A DNA stretch of 64,000 nt from Thermochromatium tepidum ATCC 43061 (lineage in GTDB: Bacteria > Pseudomonadota > Gammaproteobacteria > Chromatiales > Chromatiaceae), in NCBI RefSeq assembly GCF_009664085.1, contig NZ_CP039268.1, positions 5,001 to 69,000 of the forward strand, read 5' to 3'. This document shows, one piece after another, positions 41,409 to 51,081 of the stretch. The notes beneath the pieces are model-generated. The model was given only the letters and a program-made list of their open reading frames with translations, ran no database searches and had not been told where the DNA came from. A program made the translations under genes and the position numbers. Position 1 is the first letter of the stretch. Each line of letters begins with the position of its first letter.

Positions 41409-43613
41409 TTATCGCTCGACGAGTCGCTTGAACACCGCTCGTATTCGTTCAAGTAGCCTCCCGCGCCCTTGGACCCCAAGACCTCGCGCCAGTCCAGTGA
41501 GTGGGTGATATTGAAGCAAGGCCGCGACCAGCAAGGCGGCCTCCTGCCGCTCGATCCGCCCGCTCGCGAGCGCCGCGGTGAGATGGCGACGGACCAGGTG
41601 CGACAGCAGCGGAAGACTGGCCTCCAGGGTCCGGTGTCCGGCGACGAAGGCGTCCAGTTCCGCGTCCCAGGCGTTCGGTTCGGGCGAGGCCGGGGGCGGG
41701 CCGGAGATTGATTGGATCAGCATGGCGGCAATCTCAGGATCGAGCTCGCGCAAGGGTCCAGCGAGCCAGACCGGCAGACCGTCGGCGAGCCGCCGTTGGG
41801 CTTCCTCGAGCAGGGCCTGGCCCGCCTCCGAGACCGCTTTGAGTACCACGACCGCGTGCTCACCGCTGGCCGCGTTGCGGCTGGTACCGATCTGGGCCGG
41901 TGTGAAACCACAGGCAGACCAAAATTCCAACAGTTCGACGGATGCGCCGAAGCTGGCACCCAAGAGGTCGATCTGCTCGGCTCGAGCGGTCTGTTGTAAT
42001 TCGGTTAGGAGCCGCCGTCCCAGCCCCCGCCGCCTCATGGCCGGATGGACGACGATCCGGATCACTCGCCAATAGCGATAGAGCGGTGCATCCAACAGAC
42101 CGCCGTGGGCCGAGAGTGTCTGGGGGAGCAGATGACCGCGCGGTCGACGTCGTCCGTAGAAGATCGCCGTGCGCAGTTTCGGGTCGCACATCCCGCCTTC
42201 CGCGGCGACGAGCAGCGCGCCGATCAGATGGCCGGCCCGTCGCAACGCCAGGAGGCGGACATTGGGTCCATCGAGCAGCATCCACAGATCCAGGGGGCGT
42301 GTCTGATAGTGGGCAAGCACCAGCAGTCCGAAGAGCTCGCGTAGGGTCGTTTCATCCTGGAGCAGGGCGTCGCGGTCGAGCCACTGGGCGTGCGGTTCGT
42401 TGGTGGCCCCAAGGACCGCAGCAGATGCCGCCGGCGCGGCATCGAGCAACAGGGCGCGGAAGACCAGGGATTCGAGCGGGTCGTCAGCCGCCCAGCGGAT
42501 CGGGGTGGCGAGATGGATGGCCCGCCAGCCTGGGATCAGGCGGTCCAGGATGGCGCGGAAGCGGATCTCAAAGCCCCGTCCGGTGCCCTCGTAGCCATGC
42601 ACGGTGCTGGCGAAGACGATGTGGGTATAGTGGTTGAGCAGCGCCGCGAGCAGTGGGGTCGGGATGCCGGCGGCCTCGTCGACCAGGACCAGATCGGCCT
42701 GGGGAGGGTGCGCGACGAGGTTGGCAGGCGAGTGAAAACGAAGCGATCCGCGCCCCAGCGAGGCATCGCGGCGCAGATCGAGTCTTAATCCAACCGCGCG
42801 CAAGACGGCCTCGGCATGGCGATAGAGGGTCGCGACCGCCTCGCGTCTGGGGGCCGTGACCACCAGATGGCGTCCACCTTCGAGCAAGAGGGATCCGGCG
42901 GCCAGGCCAAGCGCGGCGCTCTTCCCACGTCCGCGATGCGCGGTCAAGACCAGCGGGCGGCGGGCCCAACCGCGCGCGGTCTCGAGGATGGCGGCGACGG
43001 CCTCGGCCTGATCGGCTGTGGCGGGGCGGATCTGGTCATCGAATGGCGAGGGCCAATCGCGACCCCCCCTCGGATCTGGAGCCGGCATCGGTGCGGTTAC
43101 AACCGACCGCTCGTCCTGGTCGATGCGCACGACGTCCGGGTCGGATTCCAGCACGGCGATGAGACGTGCGATGAAGCGTCGGCTCAGGGTCTCTGGTTCG
43201 AATGGCCAGACCGCGATCCGCGCTGACCCTGGATCGGGCCGGCGCGCCCACTCGTCTGGCGGTGGCGTCAGGAGCACCAGCAGTCCACCGCCTCGGATCG
43301 CGCCCGTGGCCGCGCCGAAGCCATCGGGGTCGAATCCACCGTGGAGATCGAGGAGCAAAAGCTCCAGCTCCGATCCAAGCAGATGGGCCGCCGAGCCTAG
43401 GGGCTGGCTCGGTTCGGTGAGGATCGGGCGCTCGGCGAGACAGACCCGGCTCAGCCCTGGCAAGGCCGCGACGACCCAGCGCGCACCGGCTGCCGTCCAT
43501 TCAGGCGTCCCGCGCATCCAGAGGGTTAGACGATGGTTGCGCGCCCGCGCTGCCTCGCGCCGATCGCGTATCCACTGGGCCGTCAGGCGCCCGAGCCCCG
43601 ATGCGTCGTTCAA
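41409..43613 (-). CDS. tmcA: tRNA(Met) cytidine acetyltransferase TmcA
   Basis: A 734-aa enzyme that makes N4-acetylcytidine at the wobble base of elongator tRNA-Met using ATP and acetyl-CoA. Domains in order: an N-terminal DUF1726 part (about 60-165), a helicase-like ATPase with Walker A LTAHRGRGKSAALG (about 223) and a DEAAGIPTPLL motif (about 312), a GNAT acetyltransferase part with VHPAMRRRGLGRRLL (about 527-541), and a tRNA-binding C-terminal domain. Length is close to E. coli TmcA (671 aa), slightly longer. It is coupled to pcm by a 4-bp overlap. Confidence 0.95.
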   Translation of the reverse strand: MNDASGLGRLTAQWIRDRREAARARNHRLTLWMRGTPEWTAAGARWVVAALPGLSRVCLAERPILTEPSQPLGSAAHLLGSELELLLLDLHGGFDPDGFGAATGAIRGGGLLVLLTPPPDEWARRPDPGSARIAVWPFEPETLSRRFIARLIAVLESDPDVVRIDQDERSVVTAPMPAPDPRGGRDWPSPFDDQIRPATADQAEAVAAILETARGWARRPLVLTAHRGRGKSAALGLAAGSLLLEGGRHLVVTAPRREAVATLYRHAEAVLRAVGLRLDLRRDASLGRGSLRFHSPANLVAHPPQADLVLVDEAAGIPTPLLAALLNHYTHIVFASTVHGYEGTGRGFEIRFRAILDRLIPGWRAIHLATPIRWAADDPLESLVFRALLLDAAPAASAAVLGATNEPHAQWLDRDALLQDETTLRELFGLLVLAHYQTRPLDLWMLLDGPNVRLLALRRAGHLIGALLVAAEGGMCDPKLRTAIFYGRRRPRGHLLPQTLSAHGGLLDAPLYRYWRVIRIVVHPAMRRRGLGRRLLTELQQTARAEQIDLLGASFGASVELLEFWSACGFTPAQIGTSRNAASGEHAVVVLKAVSEAGQALLEEAQRRLADGLPVWLAGPLRELDPEIAAMLIQSISGPPPASPEPNAWDAELDAFVAGHRTLEASLPLLSHLVRRHLTAALASGRIERQEAALLVAALLQYHPLTGLARGLGVQGRGRLLERIRAVFKRLVER

Positions 43614-44368
43614 GGCTCCATGTCACCCGTGACCGGCACGAAGCGCACCGGAAGCAGATCGCGTCGCACCAGCTCGCCGTTCTCATCGCGGCTGAAGACC
43701 GCCAACCATTGCACGCGCTCGGCTGTCCCCATGGGGATTACCAGCTGGCCATCGGGTGCGAGCTGCTCGACCAGCCGACGCGGGATACGGGGTGCGGCAG
43801 CGGTGACGATGATGCCGTCGAAGGGCGCGGCCTCCGGCCAGCCGAGCCAGCCGTCCCCCGTGCGCACCTGGACTCGATCATAGCCGAGCGACCTCAGTGT
43901 CTTTGCCGCGCGCTCGGCCAGCTCGGCCAGGATCTCGACCGTATAGACCTCGACCCCCATCTCGGCCAGGATCGCGGCCTGATACCCTGAACCCGTGCCC
44001 AGCTCATAGACCCGATCGCCCGGTTTGACCTCAAGTAGCTGGGTCATGATGGCGACGATATAGGGCTGCGAGATGGTCTGACCAGCGCCGATCGGGAGCG
44101 GCGCGTTGACATAGGCGAGCGCCCGCTCGGACTCCGGCACGAAGCGTTCGCGCGGCACGCTGAGCAACGCCTGCTCGACCTGGGGATCGAGCCGATCGAA
44201 CCCCAATTCATGGGCCGTTGCCCGGACTTCGGCCTGGATCAGCTCCACCAGACGCCGACGCTGTTCAACCATGCTCATTTCCTCCATTGCCTGGACCGTT
44301 GCGGACATCCCGAGCCCCAGGAGCAAACCCGCTTCTAGGATCCAGCACGATCGATCCGGATGTGACAT
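43610..44368 (-). CDS. pcm: Protein-L-isoaspartate O-methyltransferase, with signal-like N-terminus
   Basis: A 252-aa repair enzyme that methylates isoaspartyl residues in aged proteins with S-adenosylmethionine. The substrate loop IGAGQTISQPYIVAIMTQLL and the SAM motif VYELGTGSGYQAAILAEMG are clear. About 30 extra residues precede the enzyme, with a hydrophobic stretch (WILEAGLLLGLGMSATVQA) that looks like a signal peptide, so this form may work in the periplasm. A cytoplasmic start further in (MEEMSMVEQRRRLVELIQ, at or near 44287) is the alternative. It is the first gene of the pcm-tmcA pair. Confidence 0.93.
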   Translation of the reverse strand: MSHPDRSCWILEAGLLLGLGMSATVQAMEEMSMVEQRRRLVELIQAEVRATAHELGFDRLDPQVEQALLSVPRERFVPESERALAYVNAPLPIGAGQTISQPYIVAIMTQLLEVKPGDRVYELGTGSGYQAAILAEMGVEVYTVEILAELAERAAKTLRSLGYDRVQVRTGDGWLGWPEAAPFDGIIVTAAAPRIPRRLVEQLAPDGQLVIPMGTAERVQWLAVFSRDENGELVRRDLLPVRFVPVTGDMEP

Positions 44369-44426
44369 CGTGAGCCCCTCCGGCTGAACCTTTTAATTTA
44401 GGATTCCAAAAGGATAGCGCAGCATG

Positions 44427-44447
44427 AAAAAGGGGCCATCCGGCCCC
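44427..44447 (-). terminator. Rho-independent terminator of the fcc operon
   Basis: On the minus strand ggggcc-ggat-ggcccc is followed by five T residues, a textbook terminator 33 bp after the fccB stop. It separates the fcc transcript from the pcm gene downstream on the same strand. Confidence 0.9.
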
Positions 44448-44479
44448 GTAAATCAAGATCTGCGGATCTGCTGTCGTGC

Positions 44480-45775
44480 TTACCCGAAGGTGTCATGCAC
44501 GATGTTGTTATACCAGCTATGGGCGTACTGGACCTCGCGCTCCAGGACCCAATCCGGGGCATCCACCGGGGTGATACCCCCTGAATCCGGTACGGCCTCG
44601 ATGGCTTTCCCCTCGGCGTTCGGACGATAGACAGCAGCGATCGAGATGCCGTAACCTGGTGCCAGGATCGAATAACAGGTATTGAGATAGGACGGCGTAC
44701 CCGGCTCTTCGCCCTTGAGCAGCGCGACCACGGCCGCGGCGGCAACCTTGGCCTGACTGTTGGCCGAATAGGCCGATTTGGGCATGGGGGCGGCATTACA
44801 GGCATCGCCGATGACATGGATGCCCGGCTGGAGGCTAGATTCGAAGGTCCGGATATCGACCGGGCACCAGCCAGAGTCATTGGTCAAGCTGGCGCTTTGG
44901 GCGATCTTTCCTGCGCGCTGCGGCGGGATGAGATTGATGACGGCGGCCTTGAAGGTCTCGCCGAAGCTCGTCTCAACCGTCATCGCCTCGGTATCCGTCT
45001 TGACCACGGCGGCATCCGGGCCCGGGTGCCACTCGATCAGTGCGTTCTCCGTGCCGAAGCCATAGAGTCGTTCCCAGCCCTTGGTGAACTGGGCCTGTTT
45101 GGAGAAGGTCTGACTGTTGTCGAGGATGATGACCTTGGACTTGGATTTGTGGGCCTTGAGGTAATGGGCGATCTGACTGGCGCGCTCATAGGGCCCGGGC
45201 GGGCAGCGGAAAGGCGGGGCCGGGGGGGCGATGATGACCACACCGCCGTCGTCCATGGATTCGAGCTGACGGCGCAAGAGCGCAGTCTGTTCGCCGGCCT
45301 TCCAGGCATGGGGGAGCTTAGCGGCGAGCGCCTCGCTGTAGCCCTCGATCTTGTCGTAGAGCAGGTCGATGCCCGGGGCGACGACACAGCGGTCATAGGC
45401 GAATTCGGCCCCCCCGGCGGTCTTGACCAGCTTCTTGTCGGGGTCGATTCCCAGGGCGCTGTCGTGCACGACCTGGATGCCGTGCGCCCTGAGGCCATCA
45501 TAGCCGACCCTGAGCGAAGCGAGCTCGCGGTCGCCACCGATGACCTCGTTGCTCATGTAGCAGGTGTAATAGGTCTCGTTGGGCTCGATCAGGGTGACCT
45601 CGATGCTGGGATCAGCGAGCTTGATGTACTTGGCCGCCGTCGCTCCGCCGGTGCCGCCACCGACCACGACGACCTTGCGTCCGGCGCCAAAGGCGAGATA
45701 CGGGAAGCCCAGGATACCGACCGCCGCCAGCGCGGTGCCTGAGGTCTTGATGAAATCGCGTCTGTTCAATCGCAT
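44480..45775 (-). CDS. fccB: Flavocytochrome c sulfide dehydrogenase, flavoprotein subunit
   Basis: The FAD subunit (431 aa) that oxidises sulfide in the periplasm and passes electrons to the haem subunit. It begins [20 protein letters not shown], a twin-arginine-type signal. The mature part starts near [18 protein letters not shown]. The covalent FAD cysteine is in [11 protein letters not shown], and the redox disulfide is formed by cysteines in [12 protein letters not shown] and [13 protein letters not shown]. It matches the Chromatium enzyme almost throughout, including the C-terminal [15 protein letters not shown] is seven bases from the ATG; the frame upstream to 45793 is not needed. It follows fccA by 14 bp. 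Confidence 0.98.
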   Translation of the reverse strand: MRLNRRDFIKTSGTALAAVGILGFPYLAFGAGRKVVVVGGGTGGATAAKYIKLADPSIEVTLIEPNETYYTCYMSNEVIGGDRELASLRVGYDGLRAHGIQVVHDSALGIDPDKKLVKTAGGAEFAYDRCVVAPGIDLLYDKIEGYSEALAAKLPHAWKAGEQTALLRRQLESMDDGGVVIIAPPAPPFRCPPGPYERASQIAHYLKAHKSKSKVIILDNSQTFSKQAQFTKGWERLYGFGTENALIEWHPGPDAAVVKTDTEAMTVETSFGETFKAAVINLIPPQRAGKIAQSASLTNDSGWCPVDIRTFESSLQPGIHVIGDACNAAPMPKSAYSANSQAKVAAAAVVALLKGEEPGTPSYLNTCYSILAPGYGISIAAVYRPNAEGKAIEAVPDSGGITPVDAPDWVLEREVQYAHSWYNNIVHDTFG

Positions 45776-45789
45776 GTCAGGCTCCTCGA

Positions 45790-46389
45790 TCATTGCTGGC
45801 TGGCATAGAAGGCAAAGAGTGCATCGAGCCCGTCCTCACCCTCGGCCTTGAGCAGTTCCTTGAGTTTAGAGGCCATCTTCTTTTCCATTGGACGACGTTC
45901 GGCGCGAAAGTCCTCGATGGCATACCTGAGATAGGGCGTCCACTGGCCGGCGAGGATGTGGTACTCATCCTGGTCAGCAAGCGGCTTGCCGCTCTCGACA
46001 TGGCATTTCTCGCAGTATTTATCGTGCAGCTTGGTACCCTTGGCGACCAGCGCCTTGTCGAAGGACTGTTTGACCGGCTGATAGGTCTGCTGCTTGAAAT
46101 ACTCGGCCATCTTCTGGAAATCCGCCGTCGAGTAACCCTTGGCGATGCGACCCATGATCGTCGACTGGATCTCACCGCTCTTGAACTGTTCCATCACCTC
46201 GACGAAGACGGCCGGGTCCATCTGGGCGATCGAGGGCGAGGCCGGGCCGGCGCTGTTGCCACGGGTGCCGTGGCAACCGGCGCAATTGTTGGCCAGCATC
46301 TCAGCCGTGGGCTCGGCGCCGGCATTGGACGCGAGTCCAGATGCCAGCACGCTGACCGCGAGCATGAGTCTCTTGGTGCTTGGTGTCAT
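45790..46389 (-). CDS. fccA: Flavocytochrome c sulfide dehydrogenase, dihaem cytochrome subunit
   Basis: A 199-aa exported dihaem cytochrome c. After a signal peptide ([15 protein letters not shown] to SNAGA) come two haem motifs, CAGCH ([13 protein letters not shown]) and CEKCH ([12 protein letters not shown]), each in a separate cytochrome c fold; the C-terminus ([10 protein letters not shown]) matches the Chromatium protein. It takes electrons from the flavin subunit and gives them to soluble carriers such as cytochrome c or HiPIP. The ribosome binding site is GAGAGGAG. A spacer of 99 bp separates it from the upstream ankyrin gene, so it may also have its own promoter. Confidence 0.98.
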   Translation of the reverse strand: MTPSTKRLMLAVSVLASGLASNAGAEPTAEMLANNCAGCHGTRGNSAGPASPSIAQMDPAVFVEVMEQFKSGEIQSTIMGRIAKGYSTADFQKMAEYFKQQTYQPVKQSFDKALVAKGTKLHDKYCEKCHVESGKPLADQDEYHILAGQWTPYLRYAIEDFRAERRPMEKKMASKLKELLKAEGEDGLDALFAFYASQQ

Positions 46390-46488
46390 GGTGTTGCTCC
46401 TCTCTCCTCTTGGTTTAATTCAGTAAATTCAACCGCTTTTGTTGTCGAAGATCCATGTAAGCTGGTCTCTGCGCCTCTCGGGCCCATC

Positions 46489-47460
46489 TCACGGCGTCGG
46501 CGCGAAATCCGGCACCAGGCGCGCGATCGCCTGCGAGCGACCCAGTTGCAGTGCGCGGTCGGCCGCAGTGCGTCCGGCGGCGTCTCTGAGGTCGGTGCGA
46601 GCACCAGCGGCAAGGAGCCGATCGATGATCTCGGCATGATCCGTGGTCACCGCCTCCATCAGGGCCGTCGTGCCCTCATGGTCCTGCCGGTCGGGATCGG
46701 CGCCCATGGCGAGTAGGCGCTCGACCATGGCGACATGACCGTGCCCGACGGCCAGGATGAGTGCGGTCGACCCCAGCGCATCGACGGCATCGAGCTGGGC
46801 ACCGAGTCCGACGAGCGTCTCGACCGCAGCCACCTGTCCCCGTTCGGCGGCGATGAGCAGGGCCGTGGCGCCTTGTTTGTCACGCGCCTCCAGATCCGCC
46901 CCGGCCCTGACCAACAACGGCAGGACCTCGGTATGCCCCTTGGCGGCAGCCTGCATGAGCGCCGTGCGTCCCTCACGATCGGCGGCCTTGGGATCGGCAC
47001 CCTTGGACAGCAGCTGCTCGACCATGGCGGTGATGCCATGGCGCGCGGCGATCATGAGGGCATCCCAGCCGGAGTGGGTGCGATCCTGGACACGGGCGCC
47101 GCGCTCCAGGAGCATGGCGCTGATATGGATGTGTCCGGTCTCGGCGGCAAAGGTCAGGGGGGTACAGCCGGCGACGGTGCGGGCATTGATATCGGCCCCT
47201 CGGTTCAGGAGCAGTGTGACCGTCTCTAGGTCGCCGCTCTCAACGGCGAACATGAGCGCCGTCTTGCCGAATGGGTTGGGTGCATCGACGGACGCACCTC
47301 GGTCAAGCAGGGCGGCAGCACCCGCGGCGTCGCCGATCATGACGGTCAGACGTAGCTCGGTCTCAAGGTCTGTTTCGGCGGCGCAGACAGGTCCTCCGAC
47401 CAGGACCAGTCCGGAGAGAAGCAGTGCGGCCTGGAGGCAAAGGGTGCGAGATGGGGCCAT
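46489..47460 (-). CDS. Periplasmic ankyrin-repeat protein
   Basis: A 323-aa protein with a signal peptide ([20 protein letters not shown]) and about eight to nine ankyrin repeats filling the rest, each of the form G-TALM-AA--GH---V--LL--GAD---- (for example [20 protein letters not shown]). Ankyrin repeats serve protein-protein contact; secreted bacterial forms occur with catalases or cytochromes. It lies between a NapC-type cytochrome (21 bp upstream) and fccAB (99 bp downstream) on the same strand, which suggests a scaffold or assembly role for periplasmic redox proteins. The fold is certain, the role is inference. Confidence 0.9.
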   Translation of the reverse strand: MAPSRTLCLQAALLLSGLVLVGGPVCAAETDLETELRLTVMIGDAAGAAALLDRGASVDAPNPFGKTALMFAVESGDLETVTLLLNRGADINARTVAGCTPLTFAAETGHIHISAMLLERGARVQDRTHSGWDALMIAARHGITAMVEQLLSKGADPKAADREGRTALMQAAAKGHTEVLPLLVRAGADLEARDKQGATALLIAAERGQVAAVETLVGLGAQLDAVDALGSTALILAVGHGHVAMVERLLAMGADPDRQDHEGTTALMEAVTTDHAEIIDRLLAAGARTDLRDAAGRTAADRALQLGRSQAIARLVPDFAPTP

Positions 47461-47481
47461 GGCGGCTGATCGACGGCTGAG

Positions 47482-48036
47482 TTAGGGGTTAGTGTCCGGC
47501 TCGCTCGGCTCGTGATGGACCACGCCCTTGTGGCACTCGATACAGGTCTGACCCTTGTCTTGGGCGGCCGAGTGACGACTACGCGCCGAGCGGCTCTGCT
47601 CCGAGAGATCCATATTGGCATAGTCGTGACAGCTGCGACATTCACGCGAGTCGCTCGCCTCCATCCGTTTCCAGACCAGGTTGGCCAGATACCACCTGCG
47701 GGCCTCGAACTTCTCAGGCGTGTCGATGGTCCCCATGACCTCGTGATAGACATCCTTGGCTGCCACGAATTTGGTGACGAGCTTGGGACCGAGCGGTTTG
47801 GGCACATGGCAGTCGGCGCAGGTGGCCTGGACGCCCGAGTTGTTCTTGTAGTGACGCGATTCCTTGTATTCCTCGAAATTGGTCTGCATGGTGTGGCAGG
47901 AGGTGCAGAATTCGAGGGTGTTGGTGATCTCGATGCCGAAGTTGATGGTCCAGACGAAGGCGATGCCCCCGACGACGGCCAAGCCGAGTGCAAGCAGGGA
48001 AATGCGCTTGACCGAAGTGGACTCGGGCTTCGACAT
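47482..48036 (-). CDS. NapC/NirT-family tetrahaem cytochrome c
   Basis: A 184-aa membrane-anchored cytochrome with one N-terminal transmembrane helix (about residues 10-32) and four CXXCH haem motifs: CTSCH, CADCH, CRSCH and CIECH at about residues 44, 73, 133 and 164. The layout matches NapC/NirT/NrfH-type quinol dehydrogenases, though at the short end of the family. Such proteins exchange electrons between the quinone pool and periplasmic partners. It is the first gene of a probable napC-ank-fccA-fccB unit. GGGAG is nine bases upstream of the ATG. Direction of electron flow and partner are inferred. Confidence 0.92.
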   Translation of the reverse strand: MSKPESTSVKRISLLALGLAVVGGIAFVWTINFGIEITNTLEFCTSCHTMQTNFEEYKESRHYKNNSGVQATCADCHVPKPLGPKLVTKFVAAKDVYHEVMGTIDTPEKFEARRWYLANLVWKRMEASDSRECRSCHDYANMDLSEQSRSARSRHSAAQDKGQTCIECHKGVVHHEPSEPDTNP

Positions 48037-48187
48037 TGAGAGGGTCTCCCTAGTGGCTGACGGATCGGATGCCGTTTCTATTTATTTCGTTGTGATCGTT
48101 CGGATGCCAAGGTTAGCGAACGGCATTCCGATTGACAATTGTCATGGATCCTAAAGAAAACCCAAGCTGGATGTATAGTGCCTCAGG

Positions 48188-49243
48188 TCAGGCGCGTGCC
48201 GGGCGTTGGCGGGCGAAATCGAGCATGCGGCGGATGGGGATCAGGGCGCGCTCGCGGATGGCTGGGTCGATCTGGATCTCCTGATCGCCGGTCAATAGCA
48301 CCTGTTCCAGATTCTGGAGTGCGTTCATCGCCATCCAGGGACAGTGGGCACAGCTTTCGCAGGTCGCGCCCGCCCCGGCTGTGGGGGCGGGGATGAGGGT
48401 CTTGTCAGGGGCGACCTGACGCATCTTCCAGAGGATGCCGGCATCGGTGGCGACGATGAACTTCGGGTGCGGCAGCTCGACCACCGCACGGATGAGCTGG
48501 GTGGTCGAGCCGACCACGTCGGCCTGATCGACGACCTCGGCGGGCGCTTCGGGGTGCACCAGCACGGCGGCATCTGGATGCAGCCGCCGGACCCGCTCCA
48601 GGGCGAAGGATTTGAACTCCTCATGCACCACACAGGCGCCGTTCCATAGGAGCATCTCGGCCCCGGTCATGCGCTCGATGTAGCGCCCGAGATGTCTGTC
48701 GGGCGCCCAGAGGATCTTCTCGCCGCGCGCGGTCAGATGTTCGACCACCGGCAAAGCGATACTGGAGGTCACGACCCAGTCGGCACGCGCCTTGACCGCG
48801 GCGCTGGTGTTGGCATAGACGACCACGGTGTGATCCGGGTGGGCGTCGCAGAAGGCGCTGAATTGATCCGCCGGGCAGCCCTCGTCGAGCGAACAGGTGG
48901 CGCGCAGATCCGGCATCAGTACCCGTTTTTCGGGGTTGAGGATCTTGGCCGTCTCGCCCATGAACCGTACACCGCAGACCACGAGCGTTTCGGCGTCGCT
49001 CTCGGTGCCGAAGCGCGCCATCTCCAGCGAGTCGGCGACGCATCCGCCGGTCTCCTCGGCGAGCGACTGGAGCTCGCCATCCGTGTAATAGTGGGCGACG
49101 AGCACGGCGCGGCGCTCGGCGAGCAACCGTAGGATCCGGGCGCGGAGTGCCGCGCGCGCCTCTTCGCTCAACTCCGGCCATGTGGGAGGCGGGGGGACCT
49201 CGATCGAACGGATCGTGGGCGCTGCGCAGATAGACTCGACCAT
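48188..49243 (-). CDS. nadA: Quinolinate synthase
   Basis: A 351-aa [4Fe-4S] enzyme that condenses iminoaspartate with dihydroxyacetone phosphate to quinolinate in NAD synthesis. The cluster cysteines are in [15 protein letters not shown], in CSLDEGCPA and in [13 protein letters not shown]; the [15 protein letters not shown] and [20 protein letters not shown] motifs fit the family. Its ATG follows AGGAGA and lies 19 bp after the GTPase gene, with which it is probably co-transcribed. NadB is not in the window. Confidence 0.96.
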   Translation of the reverse strand: MVESICAAPTIRSIEVPPPPTWPELSEEARAALRARILRLLAERRAVLVAHYYTDGELQSLAEETGGCVADSLEMARFGTESDAETLVVCGVRFMGETAKILNPEKRVLMPDLRATCSLDEGCPADQFSAFCDAHPDHTVVVYANTSAAVKARADWVVTSSIALPVVEHLTARGEKILWAPDRHLGRYIERMTGAEMLLWNGACVVHEEFKSFALERVRRLHPDAAVLVHPEAPAEVVDQADVVGSTTQLIRAVVELPHPKFIVATDAGILWKMRQVAPDKTLIPAPTAGAGATCESCAHCPWMAMNALQNLEQVLLTGDQEIQIDPAIRERALIPIRRMLDFARQRPARA

Positions 49244-49262
49244 GGGCGCTCTCCTAAAACAT

Positions 49263-50708
49263 TCAGCCCTTCAGTCGGTTGGGGTTGGTGAAGCGCTCAT
49301 TTAGGGTCTGGATATAGCTTTCGCAACTCTGCAAGACCTCGTCGAGCTCGACCCGGGTCTTGCGACCCCAACCGAACGGACGCCCCAGGATCACAGGACG
49401 CCAGAAGCGGGTGTTCTTCTCGAAGGCGGCGATGACATGACCCGGCGGATTGAGTTGGGCGAGACGCTTGCGCAACCAGGGCATGAGGCTGAGCGCGGCC
49501 AGATGGCGCACACCGAAGTGCACCAGGATCACGACCAGCACGCCCAGCCCCTCCAGGGCCCCTAGCCCCCAGGGGATGCTCTTGACCAGTTCCAACCAGT
49601 CGGCACGATAGGTCAGACCCTGCCAGTGTTGAGACTTGAGGCTCCAGGTCATGAAGGCAGACACGGCCATGAGCAGGAGCAGGGTCTCGGTGACCAGGGT
49701 CCGGCGGCGCCAACGGCGCATCGCCTCCTGGAGCAGGGGCACGGTATCTCGGGCGAAATCGGTCACGCTCTTGCGTAGAGCGGCGATGATTCGATAGGCA
49801 CGCTCGACCTCGACATTTTCCATGCGCCGGTAGATGTCGGCGAGATCCTCGTCGCGCTTCTTCTCGAAGCGCCGGCGTCTGTGCTCGTCTGGGATATGGA
49901 TCGCCACCTCAGGACAATAGATGGTGTAGAAACGCCCAGCGGTCAGGCCGGCCTCACCGATCGCCCGCAGCCAAGCGGCGACCACATCCTCAGGGTTGTC
50001 TTCCCCGGCGGCCGAATCGAGTTGATTGAGGATATAGAGAAACTTGCCGGCATCTGGGCGCTTGATGGTGTCGGCGACTAGGTGCTTGAGTGTGTCGCGC
50101 ATGGCACCCGGCTCGGGGTGGCGCGCATCGAAGAATACCAGCACCAGGTCCGAGAGGTCGATGATATGATCCGTGATGCGCAACACGCCGGTGCGTTGGG
50201 CGTCGGCATCGAATCCGGGCGAGTCGATGATGATCTTGCCGCGCAGACGCTCGCTGTTACAGGTCTTGAGCTGGAGATAGGTATCGATGCGGCTGCCCTC
50301 GCCGCCGGCGACCTCCTCGATGGCGTGCGACATCCGAAAGAAAGGGAAGCGCGGATCCGAGTCGAGCGCCACCCCGGGCAGGGTGCGACTGACGTCCTCT
50401 GGGCTGTAGACGATGACGGTGAAGCGGTCGTCGACGGCCTGGTTGCCCGAACGTTGCACTTTCTGCCCCAGGTAATAGTTGATGAAGGTCGACTTGCCGG
50501 ACGAGAAGGTCCCAAGGATCGAGATCAGCGGCCACCAGGGGATCTGGGTCGCGAATGACTGGTTCGACTCCATCAGACCCATGCGATAGGCGACGCGGTC
50601 GAGTGCCCGAAAGCTCTGGACGACGTTCAGGAGCACGGGGTTTTCCTGCTCCAGGTGGGATTCGAGCTCGGACAGACGTTGCTGGAGGGCGTCGGCCGTG
50701 GACGTCAT
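49263..50708 (-). CDS. Membrane-associated dynamin-like GTPase
   Basis: A 481-aa protein. The GTPase domain shows G1 [16 protein letters not shown] (about 68), a switch/G2 region, G3 as [10 protein letters not shown] (about 165) and G4 as LNQLDSA (about 220). Two hydrophobic hairpin segments follow (about 340-362 and 385-425), then a basic C-terminus with [12 protein letters not shown]. This is the architecture of bacterial dynamin-like or membrane-remodelling GTPases. The start at 50708 ([16 protein letters not shown]) has AGGA eight bases upstream; the frame beyond it is not conserved. The partner process is unknown; nadA follows without evident functional link. Confidence 0.82.
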   Translation of the reverse strand: MTSTADALQQRLSELESHLEQENPVLLNVVQSFRALDRVAYRMGLMESNQSFATQIPWWPLISILGTFSSGKSTFINYYLGQKVQRSGNQAVDDRFTVIVYSPEDVSRTLPGVALDSDPRFPFFRMSHAIEEVAGGEGSRIDTYLQLKTCNSERLRGKIIIDSPGFDADAQRTGVLRITDHIIDLSDLVLVFFDARHPEPGAMRDTLKHLVADTIKRPDAGKFLYILNQLDSAAGEDNPEDVVAAWLRAIGEAGLTAGRFYTIYCPEVAIHIPDEHRRRRFEKKRDEDLADIYRRMENVEVERAYRIIAALRKSVTDFARDTVPLLQEAMRRWRRRTLVTETLLLLMAVSAFMTWSLKSQHWQGLTYRADWLELVKSIPWGLGALEGLGVLVVILVHFGVRHLAALSLMPWLRKRLAQLNPPGHVIAAFEKNTRFWRPVILGRPFGWGRKTRVELDEVLQSCESYIQTLNERFTNPNRLKG

Positions 50709-51081
50709 CGGGAAATTCCTCGGTTGCTTGATTGGGTTGAGGGCATGGCCGCGGATGTTGCGATGCGGCGGCAAGGGCGTGGCGCGGGTGCCACGAACAA
50801 ATTGGCTAAAATCTTACACCCAACACAGGTTTGGACGGTAGCCGTGTCCGGATGTCGAATAGGACTCGAGGTGGACGCAACGAGGCGACCTACCACGCCG
50901 CCCAGCTCTAAAACTTAGTCTGGTTTGTGGGGCGCAATGACGAGCGTGCTCGATCGAGTCATGTTGGGTTGCTTGAATGTCTCATCAGGCTACAGGCATA
51001 CTGCGCAATCGTTTGTTCAGACCACGTCATCGCCCCCTCGGGCGACCCCTGACCATCATAAAACGATTGGTGCGCGATCCG

